Below, one piece after another: positions 1 to 5,737 of a stretch of 6,457 nucleotides of DNA. The notes beneath the pieces are model-generated. The model ran no database searches. It was given only the letters and a program-made list of their open reading frames with translations, and was not told the origin of the DNA. The stretch is from Bacteroidota bacterium. Lineage in GTDB: Bacteria > Bacteroidota > Bacteroidia > UKL13-3. The translations under genes were made by a program, and so were the position numbers. How positions within the stretch are numbered: the first letter of the stretch is position 1; every line of letters starts with the position of its first letter. The stretch covers positions 1 to 6,457 of the forward strand of contig RDYC01000326.1 in assembly GCA_004293295.1 (NCBI GenBank), written 5' to 3'.

Positions 1-1643
1 AAGAAGTAGAAAAATTAGCCGTAAAATTTTACAAAGAGCTGCGTGAAAAGCATAAAATTGCTCAAGAACTTTCTTTAAATAAAATTGATAATATTGCAGA
101 CAGCCAGGTAGTTGAAGAAGATTTTGAGCGTATTGACCTGAAAAGCATTAAACACGATGAGGTACGTGAAGTGGGGGCTGAATGGCTGTGCCTGCAAGCT
201 ATCCAGGAGCTTGGTTTAGAGGCCTTATTGGCAGAAACTGGAATGGGGCAAGAGGGCATAAATAAAGCCATCGCCCTCATTGTAAGCAGGGCTGTTTACC
301 CCGCCTCAGAGCATAAAACCGCACAATGGATGCGAAGCTCCTCCTCGGTTACAGAGCTTATTTTTGGTACTCACCAACCCATCTCCCACCAGCAATTGTA
401 CTTGGCTGGCGATGCACTATATGCCCAAAAAGCCATAATTGAGCAACACCTCTGTACCAAAACAAACGAACTGTTTGACCTAAAAGATAAAATAGTATTT
501 TACGACCTTACCAACACCTATTTCGAAGGCCGAAAAGCTAGCAGCACATTGGCCCAATTTGGCCGTAGCAAAGAGAAGCGTAGCGATTGCAAGCTGGTAT
601 CATTGGCCCTGGTAGTCAATGCCCAAGGCTTTGTAAAATACAGCAAAATATACGAAGGAAACATCTACGAAGCCCATACTTTGGTCGCTATTGTGGATAC
701 TTTGGCCACCAATACCTCCTTTGCAGCCAAGCCAGTTGTGGTAATTGATGCAGGCATTGCCGATGAACCCAACTTACTGATGCTTAAAGAGAAAGGTTAC
801 GATTATTTATGCGTTACAAAAGCCAAACTAAAAGAATATGCGGACGTAAATCCAGATGCTGAGCCAATAGAAATCACAGACAGAAGAGGGCATAAGATAG
901 CACTAAAGGCCATAACCAAGCCCGATTGTGATGACCAGTTTCTACACATTCGAAGCGAGCAAAAGGCCGTAAAAGAAGCCTCCATGAACGCCCATTACTC
1001 GGCACGTTTTGAAGAAGAACTCAACAACATCAACCAGTCCATTCAAAGCAAAGGAGGCACCAAGAAAATAGAAAAAGTACATGAGCGCCTGGGAAGAATA
1101 AAAGAGCGATACCCAGCCGCCAACAAGCATTATACCATTGATGTACAGCAAGATAAGCAAATAGCAACAGGGCTTACCTTTACAAAAAAAGAACTGCCAA
1201 AGCCATCAGAAACCGAAGGAGTTTACTTTTTGAGAACATCCATTAAAGAAACTGGAGAAAAGCTAATCTGGGACATTTACAATACCCTAACCGAAATAGA
1301 AGCAACATTCAGAGTACTAAAAACCGAGCTAAATATACGCCCTGTTTTCCATCAAAAAGACGAACGCACCATGGCACATATACAGCTTGGTATATTGGCC
1401 TATATGATAGTAAACACAATCAGGCACAAACTAAAAGCCGCCAATATTCATCACGACTGGCGAAACATTACAAGAATAATGAATACCCAAAAAATAGTGA
1501 AAACATCCTTCAAAAACGAGAAAGGAAAAGTAATCATTATCAAAAAATGTAGCGAGCCAATAACCGAAGCATTAGAAATATATCAGGCAACAAAATACAA
1601 ACCCAAGCCATTTAGTATGAAAAAATATGTGTTACCCCAATAA
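1..1643 (+). CDS. IS1634-like (IS4-group) DDE transposase, 5' end off the window
   Basis: Transposase that would cut and rejoin the ends of its own insertion sequence. The frame is open from base 3 to the TAA at 1641-1643, giving 546 visible residues. A GTG at 171 is an internal valine, because coding-like sequence continues upstream to the window edge. The DDE catalytic set is visible: Asp in YDLTNTYFEG (codon 504-506), Asp in VVVIDAG (747-749), and Glu in the C-terminal block IEATFRVLK (1299-1301), followed by LNIRPVFH. This last block matches the Y-R-E-K style signature of IS4-group enzymes, and the RPVFH continuation is typical of the IS1634 branch. IS1634 transposases are usually about 550-600 residues, so only a short N-terminal piece is missing. 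No stop or frameshift is seen, so the enzyme may be active. The family is recognised from motifs only; the exact IS name is unknown. Confidence 0.9.
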   Translation, partial: EVEKLAVKFYKELREKHKIAQELSLNKIDNIADSQVVEEDFERIDLKSIKHDEVREVGAEWLCLQAIQELGLEALLAETGMGQEGINKAIALIVSRAVYPASEHKTAQWMRSSSSVTELIFGTHQPISHQQLYLAGDALYAQKAIIEQHLCTKTNELFDLKDKIVFYDLTNTYFEGRKASSTLAQFGRSKEKRSDCKLVSLALVVNAQGFVKYSKIYEGNIYEAHTLVAIVDTLATNTSFAAKPVVVIDAGIADEPNLLMLKEKGYDYLCVTKAKLKEYADVNPDAEPIEITDRRGHKIALKAITKPDCDDQFLHIRSEQKAVKEASMNAHYSARFEEELNNINQSIQSKGGTKKIEKVHERLGRIKERYPAANKHYTIDVQQDKQIATGLTFTKKELPKPSETEGVYFLRTSIKETGEKLIWDIYNTLTEIEATFRVLKTELNIRPVFHQKDERTMAHIQLGILAYMIVNTIRHKLKAANIHHDWRNITRIMNTQKIVKTSFKNEKGKVIIIKKCSEPITEALEIYQATKYKPKPFSMKKYVLPQ

Positions 1644-1650
1644 AAATTAA
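1..1650 (+). mobile_element. Right-hand part of an IS1634-like insertion sequence
   Basis: The transposase frame fills this segment, and thiolase coding sequence resumes within about 15 bases of its stop, so the right IS end must lie close to 1640-1655. Read inward from that end on the - strand, the sequence begins near TTGGGGTAACACATA, which is a candidate terminal inverted repeat overlapping the last transposase codons. The left end is outside the window, so neither the inverted repeat nor the target duplication can be confirmed here. The end coordinate is approximate. Members of the IS1634 family are known to make target duplications of variable and sometimes large size, so the duplicated target could extend past this boundary. 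Confidence 0.75.
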
Positions 1651-1651
1651 A

Positions 1652-2224
1652 CAAAAAAGTGGTGAAATAGTGTTGCATGAGGATGAAGACATTTACAAAG
1701 TGATTCCAGAAAAAGTGGTTCAGTTAAAACCCATTTTTGACCCCAACGGAACCATTACCGCTGCAAATGCAAGCAACCTGAATGATGGAGCACCAGCACT
1801 ATTATTGGCTTCCGCAGAGGCGGTGAAACAACACGGACTAAAGCCCTTGGCAAAGATTATAGGTTATGCCGATGCAGCCCAAGCACCAGAATGGTTTACC
1901 ACAGCACCCGCTTTGGCTATTCCTAAAGCATTGGCCCAAGCAAACCTTACCATTGGCGATATTGATTATGTTGAAATTAATGAGGCTTATGCAGCTGTAG
2001 TATTGGCCAATCAACAGCTATTGAATTTAGATGCAACTAAAATAAATGTTTATGGAGGAGCGGTTGCTATGGGACATCCTTTAGGTGCATCTGGTGCTCG
2101 TATTATTTGTACCCTGCTTTCTGTATTAAAACAAGAAGGCGGAAGATATGGCGTAGCTGCAATTTGTAATGGAGGAGGTGGAGCCTCAGCCATTGTTATT
2201 GAAAACATCAACTTATCAATTTAA
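1652..2224 (+). pseudogene. Thiolase (acetyl-CoA acyltransferase), C-terminal half, split by the IS
   Basis: Thiolases condense or cleave acyl-CoAs (acetoacetyl-CoA formation, or the last step of beta-oxidation) in the cytoplasm. What remains is about 190 of the usual 390 or so residues. Visible C-terminal landmarks are LKPIFDPNGTITAANAS followed by NDGA, the NEAY block (from 1979), the GHPLG box with catalytic His (2075-2077), and the CNGGGG box with the second catalytic Cys (2165-2167). The N-terminal domain with the nucleophilic Cys is absent and presumably lies left of the IS. The frame stays open back to 1616, and the codons from about 1655 (KSGEIVLHEDED) already read as thiolase. A GTG at 1670 could restart translation, but a half enzyme without the nucleophile should be inactive. 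The fragment has no stop or frameshift, which suggests a recent insertion. The next gene starts 4 bases after the stop. Confidence 0.88.
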
Positions 2225-2228
2225 TCAT

Positions 2229-2726
2229 ATGACAACAATAAATAAACTGCCTGAAAGCACTTATCTGGTGCGTTTCCCGGATTGTGATCCGTTTAACCAC
2301 CTCAACAATTCCAAATACATTGATTATTTTATCAATGCCCGTGAGGACCATTTGAGAGATTTTTACCAGTTTGAAATTTACCAATTTACCCAACAAACCG
2401 GTACCAGTTGGGTGGTGGGGCAAAACCAAATTGCCTATTTTGCTCCAGCAACGCTTATGGAAAATGTGGTTATCCAAACAACCGTATTAGAGTGGAATAA
2501 TTCAGATATTTTAGTTGAAATGCGCATGTGGGATAACAACAAAACACACTTAAAGGCATTACTGTGGACGCGATTTGTGCATATAGATATGAAGACACTT
2601 AAACGCATACCGCATACTCCTGAATTAACAGAGCGGTTTAAGGTATTGCTAAATGCGTTGGAACAGCCACAAACATTTGACCAACGGGCCATGGCGGTAA
2701 GAAGAAAAAAGTATGAGGAGTTGTAA
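2229..2726 (+). CDS. 4HBT-family acyl-CoA thioesterase (hotdog fold)
   Basis: Predicted cytoplasmic hydrolase releasing free acid from an acyl-CoA; the substrate cannot be read from the sequence. The 165 residues fit the single-hotdog 4-hydroxybenzoyl-CoA thioesterase/YbgC/FadM group. Residues 15-27 (RFPDCDPFNHLNN) form the signature. The second Asp of DCDP (residue 20) aligns with the catalytic Asp of Pseudomonas 4-hydroxybenzoyl-CoA thioesterase. The following NSKYIDYF lies on the usual long helix, and WVVGQNQIAYFAPA (61-74) is a typical strand segment. The frame is open further upstream (to 2169), but that part overlaps the thiolase end, so the ATG at 2229 is chosen. It lies 4 bases after the thiolase stop, which implies co-transcription and a role in acyl-CoA metabolism. 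With the IS inserted upstream, its expression may now depend on a promoter in or near the element. Confidence 0.85.
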   Translation: MTTINKLPESTYLVRFPDCDPFNHLNNSKYIDYFINAREDHLRDFYQFEIYQFTQQTGTSWVVGQNQIAYFAPATLMENVVIQTTVLEWNNSDILVEMRMWDNNKTHLKALLWTRFVHIDMKTLKRIPHTPELTERFKVLLNALEQPQTFDQRAMAVRRKKYEEL

Positions 2727-2840
2727 CGTTGCTGGCCGCTCTTTAACCAATTGTAAAATAGCTACATATTGCGTTAAGATAAATGCATTTTCTTTTATCA
2801 GAGAATGATAGTAATCAATAATATTAATGAAAAAAGGAAT

Positions 2841-2848
2841 TAGTTTTG
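2841..2848 (+). promoter_or_regulatory. Candidate Bacteroidetes -7 promoter box (TAGTTTTG)
   Basis: TAGTTTTG is an exact match to the TAnnTTTG -7 consensus of Bacteroidetes primary sigma factors. It sits about 48 bases before the ATG at 2896, in the 169-base gap after the thioesterase gene. No good TTTG -33 element is visible at the expected distance upstream, so this is a partial match. It would start transcription near 2852-2856. Confidence 0.4.
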
Positions 2849-2850
2849 TT

Positions 2851-2870
2851 AGAGAATAAATCAGTTCTCT
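2851..2870 (+). promoter_or_regulatory. Inverted repeat in the leader, possible operator or small hairpin
   Basis: AGAGAA (2851-2856) and TTCTCT (2865-2870) are perfect reverse complements separated by 8 bases. The repeat begins 2 bases after the candidate -7 box, so it would cover the transcription start and first leader bases. That is a position where a dimeric repressor could bind. It could equally form a weak 6-bp RNA stem. No regulator is encoded next to it in this window. A 6-bp repeat in AT-rich DNA can occur by chance. Confidence 0.3.
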
Positions 2871-2895
2871 TAAAACAACTGCTAAAACTAACCAA

Positions 2896-3603
2896 ATGAA
2901 AATACCAACCATACACGGATTTATTGACAGGAGAATACTGATTAATTTCACTGCTGATCCTGAAGTGGTGGCTAAGATTATACCAGCTCCTTTTTCGCCA
3001 AAAGTATATAAAGGTAAAGCCATAGTAGGTATTTGTCTAATTCGGTTAAAAGAAATTAAGCCTAAGGGAATTCCTGCATTTCTGGGTACTTCTTCAGAAA
3101 ATGGTGCACACCGCATTGCAGTAGAATGGGATGAAAACGGCTTAAAAAAAGAAGGTGTTTATATTCCGCGGAGAGATACCTCGTCAAAACTGAATGCACT
3201 GCTGGGAGGAAGGTTTTTCCCAGGGAAACACCATTTGGCCAATTTTAATATACGAGAAGAGTTGGGCCATTACCATGTCAGCTTTGTTAGCTCCGATAAT
3301 ACCTATATTAAGATTGATGCCAAAGAGGTTGATTCACTTCATTCTGAATCTATATTTGATAGCATAGAAGAAGTATCCGGTTTTTTTGAGCAAGGCGCTG
3401 TAGGCTATTCTCCAAACAAAACTGGATTTGATGGACTGAAATTAAGCACCTATAAATGGGAGGTAAAACCATTGCAAGTGTCAACCGTAAACTCTAGCTT
3501 TTTTGAAAACGAACAAATTTTCCCAAAAGGATCAGTACGTTTTGATAATGCCCTGCTAATGACAAATATTGAACATGAATGGTCTGGTTTAACTAAAAAG
3601 TAG
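2896..3603 (+). CDS. DUF2071-like (YqjF/COG3361-type) protein of unknown function
   Basis: This 235-residue soluble protein has no signal peptide or membrane segment. The layout resembles the DUF2071/YqjF group. An N-terminal stretch (about 13-50) carries the INFTADPEVVAKIIP segment, where the family has its 'values of the low-affinity P' type helix, followed by a strand around KAIVGICLIRLKEI. A central block from about 86 to 118 contains GVYIPRRDTSS, then GGRFFPGKHH. The C-terminal third (SIFDSIEEVSGFFEQGAVGYSP and on) is less distinctive. The family has no established biochemical role; a fold related to acetoacetate decarboxylase has been suggested for it, so a small-molecule binding or lyase function is only a possibility. 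Start ATG at 2896 follows a 169-base gap with a candidate promoter, so the gene is probably transcribed independently of the thioesterase gene. Family assignment is from recall of motifs and is moderately secure. Confidence 0.65.
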   Translation: MKIPTIHGFIDRRILINFTADPEVVAKIIPAPFSPKVYKGKAIVGICLIRLKEIKPKGIPAFLGTSSENGAHRIAVEWDENGLKKEGVYIPRRDTSSKLNALLGGRFFPGKHHLANFNIREELGHYHVSFVSSDNTYIKIDAKEVDSLHSESIFDSIEEVSGFFEQGAVGYSPNKTGFDGLKLSTYKWEVKPLQVSTVNSSFFENEQIFPKGSVRFDNALLMTNIEHEWSGLTKK

Positions 3604-3679
3604 ATATTGGCTAAACTTATCCTTTTAGTAAGCTTGTGTAATCAAGTGCGAACAAAACACCAATTTATATTGTATCAAC

Positions 3680-4330
3680 ATGGACAGCTACGACATCACT
3701 TTTAACGCCTGGAACAAAGCTGCTGCTGCTTATGAAAATAAGTTTATGGAACTTGATTTGTACAACCATACCTACGAGGCGTTTTGCAAGTTGGTGCCCA
3801 ATACAACTGCACGTATTTTAGAAATTGGTTGTGGACCGGGAAACATTACCAATTATTTATTGCAACACAGACCCGATTACCAACTATTAGCCACTGACGT
3901 TGCACCGGATATGTTGGCCTTGGCCAAACGCAACAACCCAACTATTGAAACCCAACAGCTAGACGCAAGAAACTTGCACGTGTTACAAGGTAAGTTTGAT
4001 GGCATTGTGATTGGTTTTTGCCTACCCTATTTATCGCAGACAGATGCCGCCAAACTGTTTAAGGATTGTGCTAATTTGCTGCATGAAAATGGCATGCTTT
4101 ATTTAAGTGCCATTGAAGGAGATAGTAGCCGTTCCGGTTATGAAACGGGCAGTAATCCTGAGTTTAAGATGTATGTTTATTATCATCAGGAAACAGCTTT
4201 GCGGCAACAATTGGAAAACAACCAATTTGAAGTACTAGCAGTAGAAAAAATAGCCTATCACAAAACAAGCGAGGTTACCGATACACACTTGGTAATTATT
4301 GCCAGAAAACAGCCTATTAAGTCTTATTGA
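3680..4330 (+). CDS. Class I SAM-dependent methyltransferase
   Basis: Predicted cytoplasmic methyltransferase of 216 residues with the Rossmann-like SAM fold. Motif I is ILEIGCGPGN (46-55), the glycine-rich SAM loop. The acidic residue that binds the ribose hydroxyls is Asp73 in LLATDVAPDML. Motif III is QQLDARNL, with Asp95 near the adenine. The motif IV strand is KFDGIVIGFCLPYLS (105-119), followed by the usual helix and the LLHENGMLYLSAIEG strand (133-147). The N-terminal AWNKAAAAYENKF resembles the cap helix seen in small-molecule and quinone-type methyltransferases, but the substrate cannot be assigned. ATG at 3680 lies 76 bases after the preceding gene. The stop is only 4 bases before the next start, so it is likely translated from the same message as the secreted protein that follows, although no functional link is obvious. 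Confidence 0.85.
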   Translation: MDSYDITFNAWNKAAAAYENKFMELDLYNHTYEAFCKLVPNTTARILEIGCGPGNITNYLLQHRPDYQLLATDVAPDMLALAKRNNPTIETQQLDARNLHVLQGKFDGIVIGFCLPYLSQTDAAKLFKDCANLLHENGMLYLSAIEGDSSRSGYETGSNPEFKMYVYYHQETALRQQLENNQFEVLAVEKIAYHKTSEVTDTHLVIIARKQPIKSY

Positions 4331-4334
4331 CATC

Positions 4335-5000
4335 ATGAAATCTATTGTAATATACTTCATGGTTAGCTGGGCTTGTGTGAGCAATGCTCAAAGTCTTTCA
4401 AACAAAATATTTGGGGGTAAAAATCAATTTGAAACAGGGCCGACAGTGATTAACTTCTTTTACAATAAAGGATTTACTGGTTTAGGTATTGATAATATTC
4501 TCTCTTTGAACAGGTATTATGGTTACTCTCGAATAATTAAAAAACGCCACGTTATACGCATTGGTTACCGCCAATTTGGTTCGGATATGTTACCCTTTAT
4601 TGTAGGTAAAGTGAATCAACATTATTTTAGGTCAGCTGATTTAGGGTACGGTTATATTTTCACTAAATGTAAACTTCAACTTATTGGACATGTTGGATTA
4701 TCTTATCGTTATGATGGGGGTGAATCTGTTGTTTTTGGTTTTAGACAAAACACGTGGCCCGAACCCGTATTTGCATCTTTGGTTTATAACTCCATTGGCG
4801 GTTCATTTGATATAGATGCCAATTACTTTTTCATAAAAAACATAGGTGTAGGTATTAAAACCGCTTACACTTTTTACCCCTTTGAAGATGCTAAATTAAG
4901 GGGCAATGGAATTGATAACCCACCTCCAATATTGGTGGCTACCTATAAGCCGATAAACCAGATGCTAATTATCAATGGCAAGTTGATGTTAAGGTTTTAG
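4335..5000 (+). CDS. Secreted, probably outer-membrane beta-barrel-like protein of unknown function
   Basis: This 221-residue protein has an apparent signal peptide: MKSIVIYFMVSWACVSNAQS, with a likely cut after NA-Q near residue 18. The mature part is rich in aromatic residues, glycine and short alternating strands (for example GYGYIF, VGLSYRY, GVGIKTAYTFYPF) and ends in LMLRF. A terminal phenylalanine is common in outer-membrane barrels. About 200 mature residues would suit an 8- to 10-strand barrel. I do not recognise a specific family. The frame is open back to a TTG at 4299, but that part overlaps the methyltransferase and would put the signal peptide inside the protein, so the ATG at 4335 is preferred. 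It is 4 bases downstream of the methyltransferase stop and followed by a strong hairpin. Function unknown; the barrel call is inference from composition. Confidence 0.7.
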   Translation: MKSIVIYFMVSWACVSNAQSLSNKIFGGKNQFETGPTVINFFYNKGFTGLGIDNILSLNRYYGYSRIIKKRHVIRIGYRQFGSDMLPFIVGKVNQHYFRSADLGYGYIFTKCKLQLIGHVGLSYRYDGGESVVFGFRQNTWPEPVFASLVYNSIGGSFDIDANYFFIKNIGVGIKTAYTFYPFEDAKLRGNGIDNPPPILVATYKPINQMLIINGKLMLRF

Positions 5001-5017
5001 CACATGCCTACAAACCC

Positions 5018-5064
5018 CATAAGCACAGAAGGCGGCAACTTCGTTGCCGCCTTCTGTGCTTATG
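5018..5064. terminator. Perfect 22-bp hairpin between convergent genes, likely bidirectional terminator
   Basis: The arms at 5018-5039 and 5043-5064 are exact reverse complements (CATAAGCACAGAAGGC start, matching GTGCTTATG end) around a 3-base TTC loop. The hairpin lies 17 bases after the stop of the barrel-like gene and 15 bases before the stop of the cyclophilin gene on the other strand, so it can serve both transcripts. The stem is GC-rich at its tip (GGCGGCAAC). Neither side has a U-tract directly at its base: the nearest T-run on the + side starts about 20 bases later, inside the cyclophilin gene. It is therefore not a textbook intrinsic terminator, and mRNA 3' end protection or a repeated palindrome are alternatives. 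Confidence 0.7.
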
Positions 5065-5079
5065 ACTTATCAATCTCGA

Positions 5080-5691
5080 TTACTTATTTTTTAACTCCTC
5101 AAATACTTTAGCAGCATCAAACTTCTTAGCAGCTTTACCCTTTCTAATAATTTTTAGCTTAGTCATGTAGTCACCTTGCTGCACAGCATTCACCACATCT
5201 TGCCCGGTAACCACAAACCCAAAAATGGTGTGGCGATTATCCAACCATGGCGTAGCCACGTGGGTAATAAAAAACTGGCTGCCATTGGTGCCCGGTCCGG
5301 CATTGGCCATGGCTAAAATACCGGGGCCGGTAAATTTGTATTGTGGCACAAACTCATCCTTAAAACTGTAGCCGGGTCCGCCACGCCCTGTTCCTTCCGG
5401 GTCGCCTCCCTGTATCATAAAATTGGCAATTACCCGATGAAAAGATAAGCTGTCAAAATACGGTACGCCCTCTTTTTTGGCATTGTTTTTAATTTTGCCC
5501 TCTGCCAATCCCACAAAATTAGCTACCGTTAGCGGCACACTATCCATGGCCAATTTAATTAAAATGGTACCGCGGGTTGTTTGCATCTCTACATATAATC
5601 CGTCAGCCAATTTTGGTTTCTTTGGTTTTTTGGCCTCAACCCCACCCATCGCTATCAAGGTGATGGCGCATAACAACAAGATTTTTTTCAT
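5080..5691 (-). CDS. Exported cyclophilin-type peptidyl-prolyl cis-trans isomerase
   Basis: Catalyses cis-trans isomerisation of proline peptide bonds, presumably helping proteins fold in the periplasm. The 203 residues begin with a signal peptide (MKKILLLCAITLIAMGGVEA, likely cut after residue 20) and a short lysine/proline-rich linker (KKPKKPK). The cyclophilin domain spans about 33-185. Active-site residues are all present: Arg86, Phe91 and Gln94 in FHRVIANFMIQGGD; the MANAGPGTNGSQFFIT block (128-143); and Trp149, Leu150 and His154 in TPWLDNRH. The C-terminus is basic and lysine-rich. An in-frame GTG at 5730 would add 13 residues ahead of the signal peptide, so the ATG at 5689-5691 is chosen. 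It lies 46 bases downstream of the UbiA-like gene on the same strand and may be read through from it or use its own weak promoter. Confidence 0.93.
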   Translation of the reverse strand: MKKILLLCAITLIAMGGVEAKKPKKPKLADGLYVEMQTTRGTILIKLAMDSVPLTVANFVGLAEGKIKNNAKKEGVPYFDSLSFHRVIANFMIQGGDPEGTGRGGPGYSFKDEFVPQYKFTGPGILAMANAGPGTNGSQFFITHVATPWLDNRHTIFGFVVTGQDVVNAVQQGDYMTKLKIIRKGKAAKKFDAAKVFEELKNK

Positions 5692-5703
5692 AATTATCTT
5701 TTT

Positions 5704-5732
5704 AAAATATAGTTTACCGCAAATCAACACAA
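5704..5732 (-). promoter_or_regulatory. Weak candidate promoter for the cyclophilin gene
   Basis: On the - strand, TATATTTT (5704-5711) matches seven of eight positions of the degenerate TAnnTTTG box, and a TTG (5730-5732) lies 18 bases upstream as a possible -33 element. This is about 12 bases before the ATG, so the leader would be very short. The AT-rich gap makes chance matches likely; co-transcription with the upstream gene is an equal possibility. Confidence 0.25.
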
Positions 5733-5737
5733 TAAGC

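Noticed and set aside
171..1643. GTG at 171 as the transposase start
   Set aside because: The same frame is open and coding-like to the window edge at base 3, so the real start is upstream and GTG 171 is an internal valine.
2169..2228. N-terminal extension of the thioesterase
   Set aside because: It lies entirely over the thiolase C-terminus and its intergenic gap in another frame; the ATG at 2229 gives the usual family length.
2649..3116. 155-residue open frame on the - strand
   Set aside because: It overlaps the thioesterase end and the DUF2071-like gene, has no recognisable motif, and is a frame shadow.
3611..3628. Short inverted repeat CTAAA/TTTAG after the DUF2071-like gene as a terminator
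   Set aside because: The 5-bp AT-rich stem is too weak and is not followed by a T-run; it is likely chance in AT-rich DNA.
3604..3679. Promoter for the methyltransferase
   Set aside because: Only TATATTG-like sequence just before the ATG was seen, with no TAnnTTTG match at a sensible distance, so none is called.
4299..4334. TTG start for the barrel-like protein
   Set aside because: It overlaps the methyltransferase end and would bury the signal peptide; the ATG at 4335 places it at the N-terminus.
5692..5730. GTG at 5730 as start of the cyclophilin
   Set aside because: It would add 13 residues before a clean MKK-type signal peptide; the ATG at 5691 is the better start.
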